A model generated the notes under the pieces. It was not told the origin of the DNA. It ran no database searches and saw only the letters and a program-made list of their open reading frames with translations. From CAYLJJ01 sp964384025 (GTDB lineage Bacteria > Myxococcota_A > Bradymonadia > UBA7976 > UBA1532): a DNA stretch of 16,232 nt. The stretch lies in assembly GCA_964384025.1 (NCBI GenBank), contig CAYLJJ010000122.1:1-16232 (forward strand), read 5' to 3'. Below are positions 7,647 to 14,494 of this stretch, piece after piece (position 1 is the first letter of the stretch; the number at the start of each line of letters is the position of its first letter). Position numbers and translations under genes: made by a program.

Positions 7647-7652
7647 CCTCCT
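7647..7652 (-). promoter_or_regulatory. Ribosome binding site fixing a TTG start
   Basis: A perfect AGGAGG on the minus strand lies 5 nt before TTG 7641. It decides the start of the sigma-54 activator, which has no ATG or GTG in a suitable place. Confidence 0.8.
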
Positions 7653-7703
7653 AAGCTTCACAGGCTATGGTCAAGCGAGCAGAGGAGGCGATAGCCTGGG
7701 GAT

Positions 7704-8459
7704 ATGCGCTTCCTCAAATATCAGGGCATCGGCAACGACTTCATCCTGCTTGATGCCCGGACGGCTCCACACAAGCTTTCTCGCAGTCTCATCCAAAAAC
7801 TCTGTCGGCGCCACTTTGGTGTTGGTGCAGACGGTCTACTCCTCGTTGAAACAGGCCCTCGGATGCGAATTTACAATGCTGATGGCTCCCTGGCAGAGAT
7901 GTGCGGGAATGGTCTGCGTTGCGTCGCTCGCTATCTGGAGGAGCAGGGAGAAGCTCCTGAGTGGATCCAGACCGACGCAGGAGCCAAGCGCGTCGATGTA
8001 AAGCGAGGAGAGATCAGCGTTGAGATGGGTGCTGCTCAGGATGGAGGGCTCCTCAGCCTTAAGCTGAGGGGAAGAGAGCTTCAGGGCCATCGAGTTGATC
8101 TGGGCAACCCTCATTTTGTGCTCTTTGGCGACTGGGATGAAGAGCAAGCTCGAATCTGGGGACCCCAAATTGAGCAACATCCCAGCTTCTCTGAGGGCGT
8201 CAACGTCTCTTTTGCGCAGCTCAAGAGATCTCAACAGCTTCAGCTCTGGGTTTGGGAGCGGGGCTGTGGGCTGACCCTGGCCTGTGGAACAGGGGCGTGC
8301 GCCACTGTCGCTGTGGGCTGTTGGGAGAGGATCTTGGAGCCCCCTGTTGAGGTGCTGCTCCCAGGAGGGGTTCTACGGATCAGCGGCACTCCAGAAGCTC
8401 AGATCTTGAGCGGAGCAGCGAAGCGTGTTTTTGCTGGGGAGCTCAGTGTCGGGTCTTGA
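7704..8459 (+). CDS. dapF: Diaminopimelate epimerase
   Basis: DapF interconverts LL- and meso-diaminopimelate without a cofactor, supplying lysine synthesis and the peptidoglycan cross-linking residue. The N-terminus KYQGIGNDFILLD is canonical. The two catalytic cysteines are in NADGSLAEMCGNGLRC (Cys67) and LACGTGACA (Cys194). Other conserved parts are FGVGADGLL, GNPHFVLF and GVNVSF. The protein has 251 residues, slightly shorter than the usual 270 or so. The GCGLTLACG segment has Leu where many homologues have Glu; I recall the same substitution in other functional lineages. The start at ATG 7704 has only a weak GGGGA next to it; a better GAGGAGG lies further upstream. The gene diverges from the sigma-54 activator (62 nt between starts), and its 3' end overlaps the L3 gene by 17 nt. 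Confidence 0.95.
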   Translation: MRFLKYQGIGNDFILLDARTAPHKLSRSLIQKLCRRHFGVGADGLLLVETGPRMRIYNADGSLAEMCGNGLRCVARYLEEQGEAPEWIQTDAGAKRVDVKRGEISVEMGAAQDGGLLSLKLRGRELQGHRVDLGNPHFVLFGDWDEEQARIWGPQIEQHPSFSEGVNVSFAQLKRSQQLQLWVWERGCGLTLACGTGACATVAVGCWERILEPPVEVLLPGGVLRISGTPEAQILSGAAKRVFAGELSVGS

Positions 8460-9114
8460 CAGCTTTGCGGACGAGGAGAAGCCCGCCGTTGGGACCAGGA
8501 ACGTTGCCCTTGATCAAGAGCAGCTGCTCTTCAGGGAAGATCTTCGCTAGGCTGAGGTTTAGGAGGGTAGTACGAGCATTGCCGTATTGACCAGGCATCT
8601 TCTTATTCTTGAAGACTCGGGCAGGATAGGTGCAGGAGGAGATGGCGCCACCGTGGCGGAAATACTCATGCACACCGTGGGTGGCCTTGGCGCCGTGGTA
8701 GTTGTGACGCTTCATCACTCCAGAGAAGCCTCGCCCCTTGCTGCGGCCAGTGACATCGACACGCTGTCCTGTGGTGAATAAATCCTCAATGCGGATCTCC
8801 TGACCGATCTCCAGGGCATTTAGCTCCTCAGCAGAGAGACGAATCTCGCGCAGGTGGCGCTTGACGACCTCGCGACCATCCTCGCGTGTTTGAACGAGGT
8901 TGTGCTTCTTAAAGAGCCCCATCTCAGGGTCGGTGACGCGCTTGACGCGACGCTCGCCAAAGCCCAAGACCACAGCGTTATAGCCGTCGCGAGCCTCTGT
9001 GCGCTTCTCAACGACAATGTTACCCGCTGTACGAACTACAGTGACGGGGATCTGACGACCATCTTCCTCAAAGATCGCGGTCATCCCAACTTTCTCACCA
9101 AGCACCCCTTGCAT
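8443..9114 (-). CDS. rplC: 50S ribosomal protein L3 (uL3)
   Basis: L3 is an early-assembling large-subunit protein whose long loop reaches the peptidyl transferase centre. The family pattern is complete: LGEKVGMT at the N-terminus, VTVVRTAGN, the glycine-rich loop DVTGRSKGRGFSGVMKRH, the segment KKMPGQYGN with the Gln that PrmB methylates in E. coli, and C-terminal LLLIKGNVPGPNGGLLLVRKA. At 223 residues it is a normal length. ATG 9114 is chosen over an upstream ATG at 9132 because GGAGG lies 5 nt before it and the protein then starts MQGVLGEKVG. Oddly, it is not followed by L4/L23/L2 nor preceded by S10. Instead its 3' end overlaps dapF on the other strand by 17 nt. It is either a relocated sole copy or a second copy. 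Confidence 0.95.
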   Translation of the reverse strand: MQGVLGEKVGMTAIFEEDGRQIPVTVVRTAGNIVVEKRTEARDGYNAVVLGFGERRVKRVTDPEMGLFKKHNLVQTREDGREVVKRHLREIRLSAEELNALEIGQEIRIEDLFTTGQRVDVTGRSKGRGFSGVMKRHNYHGAKATHGVHEYFRHGGAISSCTYPARVFKNKKMPGQYGNARTTLLNLSLAKIFPEEQLLLIKGNVPGPNGGLLLVRKAVKTRH

Positions 9115-9388
9115 CTTTACCTCCAGGGTCATTCGCGCTCGTCAAGACCAGCGGTCCGACATGGACATGGTTCGAACGCGGCTGGGCAAGTTGAGAGATC
9201 TGCTCGGCAAAGTCAATCCTTTTAACGATACCTTTACCATTAGGGGTTACGGTGGGGAGAGGCGAAGAGCTTGGCCCCGTAGATGGAGAGGTCGGCCCTG
9301 TACTGGTCCTGGTCAAGGCTTGTTCCACTGCACACCAAGCCAGCCATCTAAGCCCTCCACGAGCCCCTCTTTGAGTGACTTTTGCCAT
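9095..9388 (-). CDS. Possible small gene upstream of and overlapping L3 (doubtful)
   Basis: A frame of 97 codons opens at ATG 9388 and ends 20 nt inside the L3 gene. The peptide contains a Ser/Thr/Gly/Pro-rich middle and then a more ordinary stretch (GKGIVKRIDFAEQI). I recognise no family, in particular not S10, which normally precedes L3. No good ribosome binding site precedes the ATG. The overlap with L3 would fit translational coupling, but L3 has its own good binding site. It could equally be a noncoding leader. Confidence 0.2.
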   Translation of the reverse strand: MAKVTQRGARGGLRWLAWCAVEQALTRTSTGPTSPSTGPSSSPLPTVTPNGKGIVKRIDFAEQISQLAQPRSNHVHVGPLVLTSANDPGGKDARGAW

Positions 9389-9528
9389 GGTGAAAGTATT
9401 GTTTGATGAGCCTCGTTTCTTGAGCCAAGTGGACTCTAGAGATGAAGCAAGGTTAAAGTGAGGTTTCAATCTTGAAGCTGTCCCAGAGCGGTTGATAACC
9501 TCATAAGAGCAGAAGAGAGGGGGAACCT
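9115..9528. other. Long intergenic stretch between L3 and the next gene
   Basis: These 414 bases separate divergent genes and contain no confident gene on either strand. The part next to L3 holds a TTGACT on the minus strand (9213-9218 region) that could be a -35 element, but no convincing -10 follows. The part next to 9529 has a weak plus-strand promoter match. No tRNA or known small RNA was recognised. A regulatory leader for L3 is possible. Confidence 0.5.
9472..9499 (+). promoter_or_regulatory. Possible sigma-70 promoter for the tail-anchored gene
   Basis: TTGAAG (9472-9477) and GATAAC (9494-9499) are separated by 16 nt and lie 30 nt before the TTG start at 9529. The match to consensus is partial. 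Confidence 0.3.
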
Positions 9529-10077
9529 TTGGATAATCAGCCACGTACCGCCTTTGCACAACAGGCCTTCAGCTTTACAGATATGTTTCACCATAAATTT
9601 GGGCGCTTGAATTATGGCAGCGCCCCTCTCCGACGTATCAAGCTAAAGCCCCCTGAGGGGATGAGCACAGCGGGAGGACGGCAGGCTCGACAACCTCTCA
9701 CCCTCACCGCTGATGATGGCAGCCCCAGCATCCTCTTTGGTTGGTTAGATGCAGTTCAGAAGCAGGCAGAGTTCAGGAGCTATAGTCTGATCTCTCGACA
9801 GTTTGAAGCTCGCTATCAACGCGCTCTAGATCTTAGGCTCAGCGATTATGAGAGGCTCCTTGAGGGAATCTCCACCTTCTTGGACAGTCAAAATTTTGAA
9901 TATAAAAGCATCAATGAGGGGGTGATTCCCTCCAGGCCCAAGGCCAAAATTGAGCTTAAGCCTCTGGAGAAATTGCTGACCGACCTTAAAGAGAATGTAC
10001 CTCCCATAAAGCTGCTGATCCTGAGCCTCGGTGTTGGCTTGGGCTTCTTTCTGGCCTATCTGATTTTCAGCCCCTGA
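9529..10077 (+). CDS. Tail-anchored membrane protein of unknown function
   Basis: I do not recognise the family. The 182-residue protein has no signal peptide. Its first 45 residues look disordered, and a helical middle (about 70-120, FGWLDAVQKQAEF then a run with DYERLLEG) follows. A single hydrophobic segment at about residues 160-181 (KLLILSLGVGLGFFLAYLI) ends only two residues before the stop. This predicts a C-terminal anchor with the bulk of the protein in the cytoplasm. The start is TTG 9529, supported by a GAGG-type ribosome binding site (9517-9520) 8 nt upstream; no ATG or GTG is better placed. The next gene begins 54 nt downstream on the same strand. Confidence 0.75.
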   Translation: MDNQPRTAFAQQAFSFTDMFHHKFGRLNYGSAPLRRIKLKPPEGMSTAGGRQARQPLTLTADDGSPSILFGWLDAVQKQAEFRSYSLISRQFEARYQRALDLRLSDYERLLEGISTFLDSQNFEYKSINEGVIPSRPKAKIELKPLEKLLTDLKENVPPIKLLILSLGVGLGFFLAYLIFSP

Positions 10078-10089
10078 AGGACTTTTTTT
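10066..10089 (+). terminator. Weak terminator-like structure
   Basis: TTCAG (10066-10070) and CTGAA (10074-10078) form a 5-bp stem with a CCC loop that overlaps the stop codon of the preceding gene. A run of seven T follows at 10083-10089. The 4-nt gap between stem and T run and the AT-poor short stem make efficient termination uncertain. Confidence 0.35.
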
Positions 10090-10105
10090 GCTCCCCTTGA
10101 ACTTT

Positions 10106-10128
10106 CCCAAAACGACCTCGTTTTAGGG
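10106..10128 (+). promoter_or_regulatory. Hairpin covering the ribosome binding site of the DUF4846 gene
   Basis: AAAACG (10109-10114) pairs perfectly with CGTTTT (10119-10124) around an ACCT loop. CCC (10106-10108) can pair with GGG (10126-10128) beyond a single bulged A. The AGGG that would serve as ribosome binding site for ATG 10132 is inside the 3' arm, 3 nt from the start. The core is also a near-perfect DNA palindrome, so a protein operator is an alternative. No T run follows, which argues against a terminator. Confidence 0.5.
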
Positions 10129-10131
10129 CGT

Positions 10132-10956
10132 ATGCTTATACTCCTTAGCCTGCTTATTGCCGCCCCGAGCTACCCATGGCTCGCGGATTTCAAAAATCCA
10201 CCTGAGACCCTGCCCCTCTCTCAGCGCTTCTCTCCTCCAGAGGGATTTCAGAGAGTTGAGGTCTCTGAGGGCAGCTATGCAGCCTGGCTCCGAGAGCTGC
10301 CCGTTCGCAGGGATCGTGAATATGTGCTCTCCTATCGGGGAGATCGCTTGATCCGCCCTTCGGCGGCTATCGTGCTCTTAGATTTGGGAAAGCGGGATCT
10401 TCAACAGTGCGCTGACACCATCATTCGCCTTCACGCGGAGTATCTTTGGTCCAAGAAGCGATATGCCCAGATCGCCTACCACTTCACCAGCGGAGATCGC
10501 TCCGCCTGGAGTGATTGGCAGCGTGGAGAGCGCTTCAAGATCAAGGGCCGTAAGGTGGAGCGGGTTTGGCGTAAAGGAACACGACATAACCATCGCGCTT
10601 TTCGACGCTGGTTGGTCAATATTTTCCGTTTCGCAGGAACCCAATCTCTGCGCTTTGACAGCAAGCGGTTGGGAAAGCGAGCTTTCCAAGCGGGGGATTT
10701 CTTTGTTCAGCCTGGAGGCCCAGGGCACGCGGTGGTGATTCTAGAGATCGCTGAAGATCAGGCGGGGAGACGTGCTGCTCTCATCGGCCAAGGCTTTATG
10801 CCCGCCGAGGATCTACATATCTTGAGTTCTATTGGCCCTCGTATCTTGGAGGGTGTTTGGTTTTTGCTGCCTGATGAGGAGCATGACAGCATCCTGACTC
10901 CATCCTGGTCCCCTTTCCGCCGCAAAGAAGCGCGACGCTTCAAGGGGCGCTTATAG
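10132..10956 (+). CDS. DUF4846 family exported protein
   Basis: The 274-residue protein matches the DUF4846 family as I know it: SEGSYAAWLRELPV near the N-terminus, then LDLGKRDLQQCADTIIRLHAEYLW, YHFTSGD with a Trp-rich stretch, FRRWLVNIFRFAGTQSL, and the C-terminal signature QAGDFFVQPGGPGHAVVI with GQGFMPAEDLHIL. The AGDFF...GHAVVI arrangement recalls Cys/His-type hydrolase folds, but no function is established for the family. A short hydrophobic N-terminus (MLILLSLLIAAPSYPW) suggests export. ATG 10132 is the only plausible start, although its ribosome binding site is poor and lies in a hairpin. The 3' end overlaps the convergent beta-barrel gene by 6 nt. Confidence 0.85.
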   Translation: MLILLSLLIAAPSYPWLADFKNPPETLPLSQRFSPPEGFQRVEVSEGSYAAWLRELPVRRDREYVLSYRGDRLIRPSAAIVLLDLGKRDLQQCADTIIRLHAEYLWSKKRYAQIAYHFTSGDRSAWSDWQRGERFKIKGRKVERVWRKGTRHNHRAFRRWLVNIFRFAGTQSLRFDSKRLGKRAFQAGDFFVQPGGPGHAVVILEIAEDQAGRRAALIGQGFMPAEDLHILSSIGPRILEGVWFLLPDEEHDSILTPSWSPFRRKEARRFKGRL

Positions 10957-11682
10957 GAAGTACCAAGAGAGCCCCAGGCTGATCGTCGCGTGCCACTCCC
11001 ACTCGCTGATGAACTCCAGCTCCGTAAGTGCGTTACCCTGGGTCGAGATCTTTGAGTAGCGATCCTCCACTTTATCGCTGACGTTTGGGTTATAAGCCCC
11101 TCGGAAGCTGATCGGGACGCGGATATCTTGAGCGACGATGGGCAGCATCACCTCAAAGCCAAAGCCAAAACCCCAAGCCAAGTAACTCTCCGCAGAGGCA
11201 GCGATCTGGGTTTCGCCCGCTGAGAACTCATCCTCTACTGAAGGCTCTCCAGGGAAAATCCACTCTGGCCCTCCAAAGAGGAAAGGTCGCACATACTCAA
11301 TAGGCGCCTCCAGGCGCAGAAAGAGAGGGAGGTGCAGCGCGCTCTGGCTTAAAGTAATATCGATGTCGCTGATGTCCCCTTTGCCTTGATCGATCTGATA
11401 AAGCAGGCCCAACTCCAAGCCCACGAAGCCTCGCCAGAGGGCCTGAACGCTGAGCCCTCCACCCCCGCCGACCCCTCCAAAGCCCGGATAGGGCATCTGC
11501 ATCGCTTGTCCTCCACTCTCCATCACCTTATCTCCGGGCTCACTGAGGAAGCTGGCATTGACGAGGCCCAGGAGGCTGACCCCCACCTCCACTTCGCGAG
11601 GAGCTCTCTCTGCGGCGAGCTTGGAGGCAGGAGCAGCTTGGGAGATGAGGGGGAGGAGGCAGAACAGGGCGAGGTATCTCAT
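10951..11682 (-). CDS. Outer-membrane beta-barrel protein
   Basis: The 243-residue protein has a clear signal peptide (MRYLALFCLLPLISQA, cleavage near APA) and then repeated amphipathic beta-strand patterns with aromatic ends, e.g. GLSVQALWRGFVGLELGLLY and YLAWGFGFGFEVML. It ends in SLGLSWYFL, close to the terminal aromatic signal of outer-membrane barrels. A glycine-rich loop (FGGVGGGGG) lies near residue 75. This suggests a small OmpA/porin-like barrel of the type common in deltaproteobacteria; no specific function can be assigned. ATG 11682 is chosen over an upstream GTG/ATG frame extension because AAGGA lies 7 nt before it and the signal peptide is then terminal. It is divergent from the Cys-rich surface protein. 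Confidence 0.85.
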   Translation of the reverse strand: MRYLALFCLLPLISQAAPASKLAAERAPREVEVGVSLLGLVNASFLSEPGDKVMESGGQAMQMPYPGFGGVGGGGGLSVQALWRGFVGLELGLLYQIDQGKGDISDIDITLSQSALHLPLFLRLEAPIEYVRPFLFGGPEWIFPGEPSVEDEFSAGETQIAASAESYLAWGFGFGFEVMLPIVAQDIRVPISFRGAYNPNVSDKVEDRYSKISTQGNALTELEFISEWEWHATISLGLSWYFL

Positions 11683-11790
11683 AGAGGGATCCTTTAGATG
11701 AGGCTCAATTTTTTTCTCCAAAACAGTCCCTGAAACCCCTGAGAAAGTTTTTAATTCTCGCAGGGTTGCTGGAGAGGTATCGGAGCGGGT

Positions 11791-11842
11791 TTGAGTTTCT
11801 CTTGACCTGGGCGACATAATCCTCGGAGTTCAAAACTGTCAA
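11791..11842. promoter_or_regulatory. Overlapping divergent promoter candidates
   Basis: Plus strand: TTGAGT (11791-11796), 18 nt, CATAAT (11815-11820), 34 nt before the Cys-rich protein start. Minus strand: a perfect TTGACA (11842-11837), 18 nt, then a poor TATGTC (11818-11813), towards the barrel protein. The two -10 regions overlap. A second TTGACC on the plus strand at 11802-11807 has no matching -10. Confidence 0.4.
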
Positions 11843-11854
11843 GGAGGATCTCCG

Positions 11855-13135
11855 ATGCGTTATCTCTTGAGCCTCGCGCTCCTTTTGCCCACCTCTGCTC
11901 TCGCTCAGGCTCAACAGCCCTGTGAGGAAGACAACGAGTGCGCCTCTGGCGAGGTTTGCTTAGAGGGCTTCTGCGCCTTTATCGAGGTTGAGGTCTGTGA
12001 GTCTGATGAGGATTGCCCTGTGGGCGCCTTCTGTAATGATGGGCTCTGTCTCTTTGATGAAGATCCGATGGATTGCGTGGAGGATGATGAGTGTCCTCCC
12101 GATATGGATTGTCTTGAAGGGCTCTGTATCTTTGAGGGTGAGCTGCCCTATGAATGCGATGGTGATAGCGCCTGCGCTGAGGGGGAGATCTGCGCCTGGG
12201 GTGCCTGTATGCCTGCCGATCAAGGCTTCTGCCATGCTGATTCCGATTGCGCTGAGGGCACGGTCTGTCTGGGCTGTTTCTGTGAGCCCGTTGAGGGCAC
12301 CTGCGAGAGCGACACTGACTGTGCTGAGTTTGAACGCTGTACGATCGTTGAGGTTGGCCATGCCAGCTCTGGTGAAAGTGAAGGAGAGGACTTCGCCGAG
12401 CAGTGCAGCTGGGAGCGGGGTTGGTGCATCTTTGATCCCAGTGACGTCGAGCCCAACCCCGCCTGTGACAGCTTCTGCGAGTTGATGATGAGCTGTGAGG
12501 GGGTTGAAGAGGGTGAAGTCTCCAGCGACACCGAGCCTATCCCGGCAGAGGGAGGTGGGACACCCGATCGTGCACAGAAGGATGGTGAAGGAGAGGAAGA
12601 GGGAGAGGAAGAAGATCATGGAGAGTGCATCAGCTTCTGTAGCTATATGCTTGTAGAGGAGGAGACAAGCGATCCCTTCCAAACTTTGCTGAGTTGTGTT
12701 GAAGAGCACACAGGAGAGAGCTGTGAGGAGATCTATGATGCTTGTGAGGATGAGGCAGAGGGTGTTGCTGTGGTGGTGGATGATGTCACCACCGGCGTAG
12801 AGCGTGATAACTTTGATCGAGAGGCGGCTGAATCTGGAGAGTATCAAGGCAGCGAGCGCGAAAGCTTAGGGGATGATCTTCGTGAGGTTTTCAGTGGTGG
12901 TGGTGAAGAGACAGAGGAGCCTGAGGAGTCAGAGGAGCCTGAGGAGCCTGAGGAGTCTGAGGAGCCTGAGGTCCCAAGTAACCCCGACGCGGGCGTCTCT
13001 GGTCAGACTCCTGGAGATGAGACCGCTGACTCTGATGATGGAGGAGGCTGCTCAATAAACGGCGCGGGCAGCCCCTTTGCGCTCCTCGCCTTCCTGCCCA
13101 TTTTGGGCTTGCTCATCCGTCGTCGTCAGGATTGA
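11855..13135 (+). CDS. Secreted Cys-rich repeat protein with MYXO-CTERM-like sorting tail
   Basis: The 426-residue protein has a signal peptide (about residues 1-17, ending TSALA). Six short Cys-rich units of the form C-x4-5-C-x5-C-x4-C follow (about 23-150; e.g. CEEDNECASGEVCLEGFC), typical of predicted disulphide-bonded surface proteins in Myxococcota and Bradymonadota. A second Cys-containing part follows (SFCELMMSC and SFCSYM). Then comes a strongly acidic linker with a six-fold EE(P/S) repeat. The C-terminus has GGGCS, a hydrophobic helix (FALLAFLPILGLLI) and RRR, the layout of MYXO-CTERM tags that are processed at the Cys and anchored at the cell surface. It may act as an adhesin or structural surface protein; this is inference. 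AAGGAGG lies 6 nt before ATG 11855. The 3' end overlaps the next gene by 10 nt. Confidence 0.88.
   Translation: MRYLLSLALLLPTSALAQAQQPCEEDNECASGEVCLEGFCAFIEVEVCESDEDCPVGAFCNDGLCLFDEDPMDCVEDDECPPDMDCLEGLCIFEGELPYECDGDSACAEGEICAWGACMPADQGFCHADSDCAEGTVCLGCFCEPVEGTCESDTDCAEFERCTIVEVGHASSGESEGEDFAEQCSWERGWCIFDPSDVEPNPACDSFCELMMSCEGVEEGEVSSDTEPIPAEGGGTPDRAQKDGEGEEEGEEEDHGECISFCSYMLVEEETSDPFQTLLSCVEEHTGESCEEIYDACEDEAEGVAVVVDDVTTGVERDNFDREAAESGEYQGSERESLGDDLREVFSGGGEETEEPEESEEPEEPEESEEPEVPSNPDAGVSGQTPGDETADSDDGGGCSINGAGSPFALLAFLPILGLLIRRRQD
12914..12970 (+). repeat. 9-bp tandem repeat encoding a Glu-Glu-Pro/Ser linker
   Basis: Six in-frame 9-bp units follow one another: GAGGAGCCT four times and GAGGAGTCA or GAGGAGTCT once each, then a partial GAG. 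They encode EEP/EES. Unit length is a multiple of three, so copy-number slippage would change linker length without breaking the frame. Confidence 0.9.
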
Positions 13136-14397
13136 GCTCTTAATTTCAGCTCTTCCTGTCCTGAAGAATAGAGGAAGTAGTTATCCCAGCGAGTATCCAG
13201 GCGCTCTAGAGCCAACCCCAAGGGAGGGACACTCCAACCCCTTGTGCTTTTTTCAGCCAAGCCCAACCGCTCCAATTTCTTCAGGGCGTCATCCACCTCA
13301 AAATCCAGGATACTCCCTTGGCGTTCAAAGTCCGCCTCAATCTGCCGGTCTAAAATCTCTTCGCTGAGGGGGCCTTTGCTGATGAGCAGGTAGAAGTAGG
13401 CCAGGAGGGCCTCCTTACACTCCTCCTCCTCTGCTGCGTCGACGAGGTGGTGAAAGACCCCCATGTTGTTGTCCAAGTTTTTATAATAGAGGTTGTCGGT
13501 GAGTGCCTTCATAAACCGGATCTTGCGGTTTTTGTAGTTGGACCACTGCTTAAAGGCATAGGCCCCCAGCGCAGAGAGCCCTGCTCCCAGGGCGAAGAGG
13601 CGAGCAGAGTCGATGACCGGCTCTTCCTTGGCTGCTCCAACCCAGAAGAGGACCAGGGCCATCATCAGGCCGATAACCGCTCCCAGTTTGCTGACCGCGA
13701 CAAAGACACCCCCTATGAGCGCGGGGATCCCGACTAAGAACTTGTCGATGGTGCGCATCCTGATCTCTGTATTGGGGAAGAGCATCTCCACGTCAGCGAC
13801 CGGGATGTTACGAAAGAGCTTGAAGATGGTGGAGCCTGGTTTAAAGAAGAGGTTCTTGCGCTTTTGAGCTTCAAAGTAGCTCTTCTCTTTGAACTTTACA
13901 TAGATGGCAACTCGCTCGTAACTGGGAATGGGGACGATCTTCTTCTTCAGACCAAAAAAGATCGGAACTTCTTCTTCACGCACAGACTCCCCTCGGCGGA
14001 AGAAGATCACCTGTTCGAAATCATCCATATCGATATGAAGCTTGAGGTGAAAGAGCGAAGACTCCTCCATCGCGATGGCCAGCTCCATATCGCTGATCTG
14101 CTCGTAGTTCCCCGCCTCCAACACCTCCGTCAGGACCTCAACCAGCTCCTCTTGGAGCTTCCGCTTCTCTTCTCTTGTAGGACGCTTGATCTTTTGAGTA
14201 TCCGCGTCTGGGTCAAAGGGGGCATAACAATCTTTGAGGCGCTCCAACTTCTCATGAAACTCAAAATGAAATACGGCTGAGAGCAGCTTCCCAAAGCGCT
14301 CAAAGGAGACCCGCTGTTCCTGGGAGAGTCGAGGATCTTCGACACACATCTGGAGGATGTCGGCTCTCCGGAAGGGGATGAAGTTTTCCCGATCCAT
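13126..14397 (-). CDS. DUF3754 (TMEM143-like) membrane protein
   Basis: The 423-residue protein fits the DUF3754 family, which includes plant and animal TMEM143-like proteins and has no defined function. The N-terminus MDRENFIPFRRADI is typical. The signature region is PSYERVAIYVKFK (about 158-170), then LFRNIPVADVEMLFPNTEIRMRTIDK (about 194-219). Two hydrophobic segments follow at about 220-255 and 266-282, with a soluble C-terminal half containing DNLYYKNLDNNMGVFHHLVDAAEEEE and a winged-helix-like end. ATG 14397 has AAGGAG 5 nt upstream. It is divergent from the CoA-binding gene (97 nt between starts) and convergent with the Cys-rich protein gene. Confidence 0.82.
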   Translation of the reverse strand: MDRENFIPFRRADILQMCVEDPRLSQEQRVSFERFGKLLSAVFHFEFHEKLERLKDCYAPFDPDADTQKIKRPTREEKRKLQEELVEVLTEVLEAGNYEQISDMELAIAMEESSLFHLKLHIDMDDFEQVIFFRRGESVREEEVPIFFGLKKKIVPIPSYERVAIYVKFKEKSYFEAQKRKNLFFKPGSTIFKLFRNIPVADVEMLFPNTEIRMRTIDKFLVGIPALIGGVFVAVSKLGAVIGLMMALVLFWVGAAKEEPVIDSARLFALGAGLSALGAYAFKQWSNYKNRKIRFMKALTDNLYYKNLDNNMGVFHHLVDAAEEEECKEALLAYFYLLISKGPLSEEILDRQIEADFERQGSILDFEVDDALKKLERLGLAEKSTRGWSVPPLGLALERLDTRWDNYFLYSSGQEELKLRAQS

Positions 14398-14484
14398 TCC
14401 AACTCCTTTCAGGCGAGAGACTACTCGTAGTCTTCACCAGGGAGCGAGATCGACATCAGCTCTCTTTCGAGAAGAGCAGGTTTT

Positions 14485-14489
14485 GGAGG
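14485..14489 (+). promoter_or_regulatory. Ribosome binding site fixing a TTG start
   Basis: GGAGG lies 5 nt before TTG 14495. A GTG at 14489 overlaps this site and cannot use it, which decides the start of the CoA-binding protein gene. Confidence 0.7.
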
Positions 14490-14494
14490 TGAAC

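Noticed and set aside
9161..9406. 81-codon plus-strand frame in the gap beside L3
   Set aside because: Arg/Trp/Pro-rich peptide without a ribosome binding site or recognisable family; it overlaps the probable L3 upstream region.
11960..12847. 295-codon minus-strand open frame opposite the Cys-rich protein
   Set aside because: It is a mirror of the Cys/Glu/Asp-rich coding strand; composition and lack of a start signal mark it as a shadow.
14357..14494. N-terminal extension of the CoA-binding protein
   Set aside because: It lies across the divergent DUF3754 start, is not similar to the family, and the TTG at 14495 has its own well-spaced GGAGG.
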